A stretch of 64,000 nt of DNA, taken from Nonomuraea jabiensis. GTDB taxonomy: Bacteria; Actinomycetota; Actinomycetes; Streptosporangiales; Streptosporangiaceae. This document shows positions 44,164 through 50,947 of the stretch, one piece after another; position 1 is the first letter of the stretch, and each line of letters begins with the position of its first letter. The DNA lies in contig NZ_JACHMB010000001.1 in the NCBI RefSeq assembly GCF_014204795.1, forward strand, positions 5,282,501-5,346,500, in the 5' to 3' direction. The notes under the pieces are model-generated. The model saw only the letters and a program-made list of their open reading frames with translations. It was not told where the DNA came from and made no database searches. The position numbers and the translations under genes are program-made.

Positions 44164-45261
44164 TTGACCGAGCTTCGCCCGGGTGACGCGTCGCTGCTGC
44201 GCAAGGTGAACACCCAGGTCACGCTCCGGGCCCTGCGCCACGAGGGCGTGGCCACGCTGACCCGGCTCGGCCGCGTCACCGGCCTGTCCAGGCAGACGGT
44301 GGAGGCGGTGCTCGACGAGCTGGGCGAGCGCGGCTACGTCAGGGAGGTGCCGCCCGACGAGGGCGTGATGGGGCGGCCCGCGCGGCGGTTCGGGTTCCGC
44401 GCGGATGCCGGTTACGTGGTGGGCGTGGAGGTCGGCGGCGAGGCGATCGTGGCCGCGCTGGCCGACCTCGACGGCGAGGTGATCGCCTGGGAGCGGGCCG
44501 GCGTCTCCGGCGGCGCCGCGGCCCACGAGCGGCTGGAGGCGGCCCGGCGTACGGCGCTGAAGTGCGTGGACGGCGCGGGCGTCGTGCGCAGGCGGGTCTG
44601 GGCGGTCGCGGCGGGCACTCCGGGCATCGTGGACCGCACCGGCCGGGTGACGCTGTCGATCACGCTGCCCGGCTGGACGGGCGTGGACCTGGCGGAGCGC
44701 GCCGGGCGCTGGTTCGGCTGCCCGGCGCTGGCAGCCAACGACGCCAACCTCGCCGCGCTCGCCGAGCACTGGCGCGGCAGCGCGCAGCACGCCTCCGACG
44801 TCGTGTACGTGCTCGTCGGCCACCGGGCGGGCGCGGGCATCCTCATCGACGGGCGGCTGCACCCGGGGCGCAACGGGGCCGCCGGCGAGATCGGCACGCT
44901 GCGCCAGGTCGGCTGGGAGGACGCGGCCCGCGAGCTGGTCAAGGACGCCTCGGCGGCCGAGGTGTTCGAGGCGGCGCTGGCGGGCGACCGCGACGCGGCG
45001 CGGCGGGTCGACCGCTACGCCGAGAACCTCGCGATCGGCGCCTCGGCGCTCGCGCTGGCCGTCGACCCCGACCTGCTGGTGCTGGGCGGCGGCCACTCGC
45101 GGGCCGGCGACGTGCTGCTCGAACCGCTCCGACGGCACCTGGCCGAGCTGTGCGTGAGCGTGCCGGAGATGGTGGCCTCCACGTTCGGGGACGAGGGTGT
45201 GGCGCTGGGCGCCGTACGCCTCGCGCTCGACCACGTCGAACGGGAGGTGCTGGGTCTCTAG
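44164..45261 (+). CDS. ROK family transcriptional regulator
   Basis: 365 residues. An N-terminal winged helix (LLRKVNTQVTLRALRHEGVATLTRLGRVTGLSRQTVEAVLDELGERGYV) is joined to a ROK sugar-kinase-like domain: VVGVEVGGEAIVAALADLDGEV, AAGTPGIVDRTG, AANDANLAALAEHW, and VLVGHRAGAGILIDGRLHPGRNGAAGEIG. The zinc-binding Cys cluster of ROK kinases is absent. It probably represses the divergent MocA-type gene until a sugar binds. TTG at 44164 has GGGGGAGGG about 9 nt upstream; an ATG at 44095 would lie inside the palindrome. Confidence 0.85.
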   Translation: MTELRPGDASLLRKVNTQVTLRALRHEGVATLTRLGRVTGLSRQTVEAVLDELGERGYVREVPPDEGVMGRPARRFGFRADAGYVVGVEVGGEAIVAALADLDGEVIAWERAGVSGGAAAHERLEAARRTALKCVDGAGVVRRRVWAVAAGTPGIVDRTGRVTLSITLPGWTGVDLAERAGRWFGCPALAANDANLAALAEHWRGSAQHASDVVYVLVGHRAGAGILIDGRLHPGRNGAAGEIGTLRQVGWEDAARELVKDASAAEVFEAALAGDRDAARRVDRYAENLAIGASALALAVDPDLLVLGGGHSRAGDVLLEPLRRHLAELCVSVPEMVASTFGDEGVALGAVRLALDHVEREVLGL

Positions 45262-45782
45262 AACGCCCGGCACGCCTCCAGCAGCACCTGGCGCACCTGC
45301 TCCTCCGGCAGGTCCATCGTCCTGACCGCGCCCCACTGCAGCGCGCCGAGCAGGGCCCAGCTCTTCAGCCTGGCCTCCGGGGTGGGGTCGTCGCCCACGA
45401 GCCTGCTGAAGATCTCGTCCCTGAACGTCCTGACCGTCGCGCGCTCCGACTCCGGCGCGCCGGGGTCCTCGGCGGCCAGGTCCTCCATGAACAGGCGGAT
45501 CACCGAGCGGTAGCGCACCGCGAAGGTCACCAGCGCGTCGACGAACGCCTGCCTGCTCGGGAAGTCGGTCCCGAGCAGCGCCAGCATGTCGTCCCCCGCC
45601 GGCGCGAGTAACTCGGAGGCCAGCCGGTCTTTGGGGTGGAAGTGGTAGGCGACGGCGGTCTTGGTCAGGCCCACGGCCGCGGCGATGTCGGCCAGCGAGG
45701 TGCCCGCGTAACCGCGCTCGGCGAACAGCTCTCTGGCCGCGGCCAGGATCCGGGTCCGGGTGTCGTCGGGTGTGGTCATCAT
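45258..45782 (-). CDS. TetR family regulator
   Basis: 174 residues: TRTRILAAARELFAERGYAGTSLADIAAAVGLTKTAVAYHFHPKDRLASELL (about 8-59) is a textbook TetR helix-turn-helix, with a short ligand domain behind. It is divergent from an MMPL transporter 95 bp away, and a perfect palindrome lies between, so it is the probable repressor of that exporter. The stop overlaps the ROK stop by CTAG (45258-45261). Start ATG 45782 or 45779. Confidence 0.9.
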   Translation of the reverse strand: MMTTPDDTRTRILAAARELFAERGYAGTSLADIAAAVGLTKTAVAYHFHPKDRLASELLAPAGDDMLALLGTDFPSRQAFVDALVTFAVRYRSVIRLFMEDLAAEDPGAPESERATVRTFRDEIFSRLVGDDPTPEARLKSWALLGALQWGAVRTMDLPEEQVRQVLLEACRAF

Positions 45783-45832
45783 CTCATTTCCATGTGATGC
45801 ATCCCTCTCCGGATATTTCCTGCTTTATCGTA

Positions 45833-45854
45833 GTCCTGTACGACCGTACAGGAC
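45833..45854. promoter_or_regulatory. Perfect TetR-type palindrome upstream of the MMPL gene
   Basis: GTCCTGTACG-AC-CGTACAGGAC has perfect 10-bp arms and a 2-bp centre. It is 23 bp before the ATG of the transporter gene and 50 bp from the TetR start. Length and symmetry are as expected for a TetR operator. Confidence 0.8.
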
Positions 45855-45877
45855 GGCCGTCGAGAGGGACTTGGGCG

Positions 45878-48100
45878 ATGACGCGGTTTCTTGGGCGGCT
45901 GGGCGGCTGGTGCGCGCGGCACGGGCGGTTGGTGCTGGCGTTATGGGTGGTCGTGGCGGCCGCGCTGATGGGCGGGAGCCTCGTGCTCGGCAGCCCGGTC
46001 AGCAACGACGTGACGATTCCCGGCACCGACGCGCAGCGGGCGCACGACCTGATGAAGACCGGTTTCGGGCCGGGCTACGACACCGGCGGGACGGTGCAGC
46101 TCGTCCTCTACTCCGCCGACGGGCCGCTCGTCGAGAAACCGCGCAAGAAGGCCGTCGAGGACGTCCTGGCGCGCCTGCGCACGATGCCGCACGTCGTCGG
46201 GGTGGACACCCCGTTCAGGCGCGGCGGCATCTCCGCCAACCTGCAGATCGGGCTCATCGCCATCCGCCTGCAGGGCCACGACAGCACCAAGGCCGCCGAG
46301 AACACGCGGGCGCTGTCGAAGGCGGCCGACCCGGCGCGGGCCGCCGGGATCGAGGTGGTGGCGGCCGACAGCTCCACCCCCGCCGACAAGGACATCAAGA
46401 CCGGGCCCAGCGAGATCATCGGCGTGGTGTGCGCGCTGCTGGTGCTGGTGTTCGCGTTCGGGACGCTGGCGGCCGCGCTGATCCCGATCTTCACGGCCCT
46501 GGTCAGCGTCGCCACGGGGCTCGGCGTGATCGGGCTGCTCGGACACGTGCTGGACGTGCCCAAGCAGGCGGGCATCATGGCCACGATGATCGGGCTGGGC
46601 GTGGGCATCGACTACGCGCTGTTCCTGCTGTCCAGGCACCGGCGGCTGCTGGCCGACGGGGTGCCGGTGGTGGAGTCCGTACGGCGGACCGTGGCCAGTT
46701 CGGGCGGGGCCGTGGTGTTCGCGGGCGGCACGGTGATGATCGCGCTGAGCGCGCTCATGCTGGGCGGGTTCCCGCTGCTGGCGACGCTCGGCTGGATCAC
46801 CGGCATCTCGGTCGTCACCGCCGTGCTGACCTCGGTCACCCTCGTCCCCGCCCTGCTGGGGGTGCTCGGCCACCGGATCAACGCGCTCAAGGTGCCGTTC
46901 CTGCGCGGCGGCGGTTCGTCCGGGTCGTCCGGGTCCGGGTGGGCCGGCCTGGGGTCCTGGGTGGCGCGCCGGCCGTGGCAGGTGCTGGTCGGCAGCGTGC
47001 TGGCGCTGGGCCTGCTGGCCGCCCCGGCGCTGGCCCTGAAGCTCGGGCCGCTCGACGACGGGTACGGCGCCAAGGACTCCGAGCCCAGGCGGGCCTACGA
47101 GCTGATGGACGCCGGCTTCGGCCCCGGCGTCAACGGCCCGCTGCTCGTGGTCGCCGAGCTGCCCGCCAAGGTGGCCGGGAAGAAGGACCCGGTCGTGGAC
47201 CGGATCGCCCGCGAGGTCGGTGACGTCGACGGCGTCGCGCACGTGGGCACCCCCAAGGTCAACTCCTCGGGCCGCTCGGTCCTGCTCCAGGTCGTCACCG
47301 AGTACAAGCCCAGCGACCCGCGGGCGTCCGGCGTGGTCAAGGACATCAGGGCCCTCTCGCCGCCCGGGGTGAGCGTGCACGTCGGCGGCAAGGTCGCGGC
47401 CATGACCGACGCGGGCACCCGGATGGCCGAGCGCACCCCGCTGGTCATCGGCGTCGTGGTGCTGCTGAGCGCCCTGCTCCTGCTGCTCGCCTTCCGCGCG
47501 CCCGTCGTCGCGGTGAAGGCCGCGGTGATGAACCTGATCTCGCTCGGCGCCGCCTTCGGCGCGCTCGCCCTGGTGTTCTCGATCGGCCTGGGCAGCCGCC
47601 TGGTGGGCATGGACGCCCCGGCCAGCTCCTCGTACCTGGAGACGGTCTTCTTCTCGGTGCCGATCGAGAGCTACGTGCCGCTGATGCTGTTCGCGGTGCT
47701 GTTCGGGCTGTCGATGGACTACGAGGTGTTCCTGCTGACGGCGGTGCGGCAGGCGTACCTGCGGCACGGGGACAACGCGCGGGCGGTGGCGGAGGGGCTC
47801 GGCTCCACGGGCCGGGTCATCACGTCGGCCGCGCTGATCATGGTGGCCGTGTTCGTGGCGTTCATCGCGTACCCGGACCCGATGGTGAAGACGTTCGGGG
47901 TGGGGCTGGCGGTGGCCATCGCGGTGGACGCCACGATCATCAGGGGGTTCCTGGTGCCGGCCACGATGGTCCTGCTGGGGCGGCTCAACTGGTGGTGCCC
48001 GCGCTGGCTGGACCGCCTCCTGCCGAACCTCTCGGTGGAGGGGCACGAGGAGGAGCCCGCGATGGAGGAGCGGCCGGAGCCGGTCAAGGCGGGGGTCTAG
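45878..48100 (+). CDS. MMPL/RND family transporter
   Basis: 740 residues with two repeats, each a first membrane helix, a large outside loop and five helices: FLGRLGGWCARHGRLVLALWVVVAAALMGGS at the start and WVARRPWQVLVGSVLALGLLAAPAL near 355. Motifs GLGVGIDYALFLLSRHR (about 247-263) and FGLSMDYEVFLLTAVRQAY (about 609-627) hold the membrane Asp-Tyr pair used for proton coupling in MMPL proteins. Cargo is likely a lipid or drug. GAGGGA stands 9 nt before the ATG. Probably repressed by the divergent TetR. Confidence 0.92.
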   Translation: MTRFLGRLGGWCARHGRLVLALWVVVAAALMGGSLVLGSPVSNDVTIPGTDAQRAHDLMKTGFGPGYDTGGTVQLVLYSADGPLVEKPRKKAVEDVLARLRTMPHVVGVDTPFRRGGISANLQIGLIAIRLQGHDSTKAAENTRALSKAADPARAAGIEVVAADSSTPADKDIKTGPSEIIGVVCALLVLVFAFGTLAAALIPIFTALVSVATGLGVIGLLGHVLDVPKQAGIMATMIGLGVGIDYALFLLSRHRRLLADGVPVVESVRRTVASSGGAVVFAGGTVMIALSALMLGGFPLLATLGWITGISVVTAVLTSVTLVPALLGVLGHRINALKVPFLRGGGSSGSSGSGWAGLGSWVARRPWQVLVGSVLALGLLAAPALALKLGPLDDGYGAKDSEPRRAYELMDAGFGPGVNGPLLVVAELPAKVAGKKDPVVDRIAREVGDVDGVAHVGTPKVNSSGRSVLLQVVTEYKPSDPRASGVVKDIRALSPPGVSVHVGGKVAAMTDAGTRMAERTPLVIGVVVLLSALLLLLAFRAPVVAVKAAVMNLISLGAAFGALALVFSIGLGSRLVGMDAPASSSYLETVFFSVPIESYVPLMLFAVLFGLSMDYEVFLLTAVRQAYLRHGDNARAVAEGLGSTGRVITSAALIMVAVFVAFIAYPDPMVKTFGVGLAVAIAVDATIIRGFLVPATMVLLGRLNWWCPRWLDRLLPNLSVEGHEEEPAMEERPEPVKAGV

Positions 48101-48429
48101 TCGGCGTCGACGAGGTTGCAGGCGGGGACCCAGCCGACGATGCCGGTGGCCGCGTTGCGGCCGTGGTGCCACAGGATGCTGTCGAAGTAGTCGTCGCACT
48201 GGTAGTGGCCGCGCTCCTCCGACCAGTCCGACTCGAAGCCCTGGCCCGGGTAGCCGAAGCCGACGAGGATGGCGTCGCGTCGCGGATCGCTCCAGATGAC
48301 CACGCCGACGGCGGCGAAGTCGTACCGGCCCCGGGCTCCGGCGGGCGCTGGGCCGGTCATGGCCAGGGCCGTGAGAACCGTGGCCATGGCGGCTCGCCGG
48401 ACGCGCACCCTGAGTCTTCTCTCGGTCAT
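48097..48429 (-). CDS. Small secreted protein of unknown function
   Basis: 110 residues. An Arg-rich N-terminus and hydrophobic core (AAMATVLTALAMTG) with a cleavage-like APAGARG give a signal peptide. The mature part has two Cys (HYQCDDYF and WVPACNLV), likely a disulphide, and ends with VGWVPACNLVDAD, reminiscent of a short SH3-like domain. I do not recognise a family. The stop overlaps the MMPL stop in CTAG (48097-48100). Confidence 0.7.
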   Translation of the reverse strand: MTERRLRVRVRRAAMATVLTALAMTGPAPAGARGRYDFAAVGVVIWSDPRRDAILVGFGYPGQGFESDWSEERGHYQCDDYFDSILWHHGRNAATGIVGWVPACNLVDAD

Positions 48430-48471
48430 GACACTCAGGGTAAGAGTACTGTGACGTTCGGTGTTCGGATT

Positions 48472-49560
48472 TCAGAAGGTGATGACGGTGCGCGCCACCG
48501 AGCCCTCCCGTACGTGGGCCACGGCGTCGTTGATCCGGTCGAGCGGCAGGCGTTCGGAGATGAGGCCGTCGAGGTCGAGGCGGCCCCTCAGATACTGCTC
48601 GGCCAGCATGGGCAGGTCGCGGTGGGGCGCGGCGTCGCCGCCCTGGGTGCCCATGAGGCGGCGGGAGGCGAACAGCAGGCCGGGGTCCACCTCCACGGCC
48701 TGGCCCTGGGGCGGGCTGCCGACCATGACCGTGGTGCCGCCGGACCGGGTCGCGGCGAAGGCCCTGGACAGGACGCCGGGCGCGCCCGTCGCGTCGAAGG
48801 CGTAGTCGACGCCGCCCTTCACCAGCTCGTCCACCTGCCGTGGCAGGTCGTCGGCCACGAGGGTGTGGGTGGCGCCGAAGCGCTCGGCCAGCTTGAGCTT
48901 CTGCTCGGCGACGTCGGCGGCGATGATCGTGGTGGCGCCCGCGAGCACCGCGCCCTGGATGACGTTGAGGCCGACGCCGCCGCAGCCGACGACGAGGACG
49001 CGGGCGCCGGGCGGGACCTCGGCGACGTTCATGACCGCGCCGATGCCGGTGACGACGCCGCAGGCGAGCAGGCACATGGCATCCAGGGGTGCGTTTTTCG
49101 CGATTTTCACGCACATGGCCTCGGCTACGACCGCGTACTCGGCGAACGAGCCGATGCCGATGAACCGGCGCGTCTCCCGCCCGTCCAGCGTGATCCTGGG
49201 CGCGCCACCCATGATCGCCTGCAGCCTGACGGGGCCCGAGCACAGGTGGAACCGGCCCGCCCCGCAGTGGCGGCACCGCCCGCAGGGGCCGTTCATCGAG
49301 ATGATGACGTGGTCGCCGGGCCGGACGCCGGTGACGCCCGCGCCGACGCTCTCCACCACTCCGGCGCTCTCGTGCCCGAGGATGAACGGCAGTTCTCTGA
49401 CCACCGGGCTCTTGCCGTCGATGGCCTTGAGATCCGAGCCGCACACGCCCGACGCCTTGATCTGGACGCGCACCTCGCCCGGACCCGGGTCGGCGATCTC
49501 CACCTCGCGGATCTCCATGGGGGCGTGGAAGCCGGTCAGGACGGCCGCGCGCATCAGCAT
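48472..49560 (-). CDS. Zinc-dependent alcohol dehydrogenase
   Basis: 362 residues, medium-chain dehydrogenase/reductase. The catalytic zinc site is GVCGSDLKA (Cys) with GHESAGVVESVG (His-Glu); the structural zinc site is CGRCRHCGAGRFHLC; the NAD site is VLVVGCGGVGLNVIQGA. It oxidises an alcohol to an aldehyde or ketone. ATG 49560 is chosen because TACCGT (minus strand, 49568-49573) lies 7 nt upstream, giving a leaderless message; GTG 49569 or ATG 49554 are alternatives. It is divergent from the ABC importer with shared palindromes between. Confidence 0.9.
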   Translation of the reverse strand: MLMRAAVLTGFHAPMEIREVEIADPGPGEVRVQIKASGVCGSDLKAIDGKSPVVRELPFILGHESAGVVESVGAGVTGVRPGDHVIISMNGPCGRCRHCGAGRFHLCSGPVRLQAIMGGAPRITLDGRETRRFIGIGSFAEYAVVAEAMCVKIAKNAPLDAMCLLACGVVTGIGAVMNVAEVPPGARVLVVGCGGVGLNVIQGAVLAGATTIIAADVAEQKLKLAERFGATHTLVADDLPRQVDELVKGGVDYAFDATGAPGVLSRAFAATRSGGTTVMVGSPPQGQAVEVDPGLLFASRRLMGTQGGDAAPHRDLPMLAEQYLRGRLDLDGLISERLPLDRINDAVAHVREGSVARTVITF

Positions 49561-49590
49561 GCGCCACACGGTAACCCGGCCCCATGATTG

Positions 49591-49608
49591 CGAGCAAGCA
49601 GTTGCTCG
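49591..49608. promoter_or_regulatory. Palindrome shared by the ADH and ABC-importer promoters
   Basis: CGAGCAA-GCAG-TTGCTCG has perfect 7-bp arms. It lies over the expected -35 of the dehydrogenase promoter (-10 at 49568-49573) and 5 bp before the TTGACA of the importer promoter. Its reverse complement resembles the site at 38422-38441 (CCGAGCAA..GCTTG). Confidence 0.6.
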
Positions 49609-49612
49609 GGCG

Positions 49613-49641
49613 TTGACACCCTTCCTGGGCGAATTTACGCT
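49613..49641 (+). promoter_or_regulatory. Consensus promoter of the ABC importer operon
   Basis: TTGACA (49613-49618) and TACGCT (49636-49641) are separated by exactly 17 bp, the best vegetative promoter in the window. Transcription should start near 49648. Confidence 0.75.
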
Positions 49642-49650
49642 CGGCGCAAA

Positions 49651-49668
49651 ACCAAGCGAGCGCTAGGC
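49651..49668. promoter_or_regulatory. Second palindrome at the importer transcription start
   Basis: ACCAAGCGAGCGCTAGGC is a palindrome with CCnAGCG/CGCTnGG arms immediately after the predicted start site and 19 bp before the ATG. It is nearly identical to the site at 59768-59785. Confidence 0.65.
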
Positions 49669-49687
49669 CAATTCGCGGGAGGCCAGG

Positions 49688-50947
49688 ATGGTACGGCGGG
49701 TCGCGGCGGCGATCACGGTGACAACGCTGCTCGTCTCCGGGTGCGCGGCCCAGCAGAAGAGCCCGGCGGGACAGGGCTCAGGGGGACAGGGGGCCGCCGC
49801 GCCGGGCGTGACGGACACGACGGTCAAGGTCGGCGGCGTGCTGACCAAGACCAGCGCCAGCGGCTACTCGACCAAGGACGCCGAGATCGGGGCGAAGGCC
49901 AGGTTCGAGCGGGCCAACGCCGAGGGCGGCGTCAACGGGCGGAAGATCGACTTCATCGGGGCGGAGGACGACGGCCAGGACGCGGCCAAGGGCGACGCGG
50001 CCGCCAAGAAACTCGTCCAGAAGGACCAGGTCTTCGCCCTCGTCCCCGTGCACGCCCCGAACTTCGGCGGCGCCGCCTTCCTCGAGCAGCAGGGCGTGCC
50101 CTGGTTCGGCTGGGCGACGGGCCCCCAGTGGTGCGGCACGAAGACCGGCTTCGGCTACAACGGCTGCCTGGCGCCCAAGCAGGGCGCGGGCTCCCAGACG
50201 TGGTGGGGCCGGCAGATGGCCGAGCTCCTCGGCGGCGCCGAGGGCAAGACCGTGTACGTCCAGACCTCCGACTCCAGCGGCAGCAAGTACGGCGGCACCA
50301 CCATCTCCCAGTCGTTCACCGCCGCCGGATTCAAGCTGGTCGGCGTGAACTCCGGCCTCCCGGCCGCCGCGCCACCCCCTGACTGGCTCCCGTACGTCAA
50401 CAAGATCATGACCTCGAACGGCGGCAAGGCCCCCGACGTCGTCGTCTCCGTGATCGCGGGCACCAAGTTCAACGTCGGCCTGTACTCGGCGCTCAAGCGG
50501 GCCGGCTACAAGGGCGTGCTCACCGACGCGACCAGCTACGACGCCGCCATCCTCAAGGACCAGGCCAGCGCGCAGGCCCTGGAGGGTGTGATCGCGGCGC
50601 CGATGTTCGAGCCGTTCGAGTCCACCGCCCCCGAGATCGCCCGATTCAAGCAGGACGTCGAGAAGGTCGCGCCGGGCGCCGTGCCCACCCAGCACATGGC
50701 GATCGGCTACTGGGCCGCCGACATCTTCCTCGACATGCTCGGCAAGGCCGGCAAGGACCTCACCCGCGAGAAGTTCCTGGCCGTCGGCAACGGCGACTAC
50801 CTCTACGAGAACGCCGGTTTCGGCAGGATCCAGTACCCCAAGGACCACAGCGAGCCGAACGGCTGCGGCGCCCTGGTCAAGCTGGAGAAAGGCGCCTTCC
50901 AGGTGGCCAAGAGCATGAAGTGCTTCGACAACGTGCCGCTCAAATGA
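49688..50947 (+). CDS. ABC importer substrate-binding lipoprotein (branched-chain type)
   Basis: 419 residues. Lipobox TTLLVSGCAAQ places the lipid anchor at Cys19. The mature part is a type I periplasmic binding fold: TTVKVGGVLTKTSASGYSTKDAEIGAKARFERANAEGGVNGRKIDFIGAEDDGQD, then LVQKDQVFALVPVHAP and YKGVLTDATSYDA. GGGAGG is upstream of the ATG. First gene of an importer operon; its TGA overlaps the next ATG. The ligand is unknown; the operon's operators link it to acyl-CoA dehydrogenase and LLM genes rather than to amino-acid genes. Confidence 0.92.
   Translation: MVRRVAAAITVTTLLVSGCAAQQKSPAGQGSGGQGAAAPGVTDTTVKVGGVLTKTSASGYSTKDAEIGAKARFERANAEGGVNGRKIDFIGAEDDGQDAAKGDAAAKKLVQKDQVFALVPVHAPNFGGAAFLEQQGVPWFGWATGPQWCGTKTGFGYNGCLAPKQGAGSQTWWGRQMAELLGGAEGKTVYVQTSDSSGSKYGGTTISQSFTAAGFKLVGVNSGLPAAAPPPDWLPYVNKIMTSNGGKAPDVVVSVIAGTKFNVGLYSALKRAGYKGVLTDATSYDAAILKDQASAQALEGVIAAPMFEPFESTAPEIARFKQDVEKVAPGAVPTQHMAIGYWAADIFLDMLGKAGKDLTREKFLAVGNGDYLYENAGFGRIQYPKDHSEPNGCGALVKLEKGAFQVAKSMKCFDNVPLK

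Noticed and set aside
45941..49597. Open frame of over 1200 codons on the minus strand across the MMPL gene and alcohol dehydrogenase
   Set aside because: It is antisense to clear genes, rich in Arg/His/Gly/Pro as expected from out-of-phase reading of GC-rich codons, and has no family motif.
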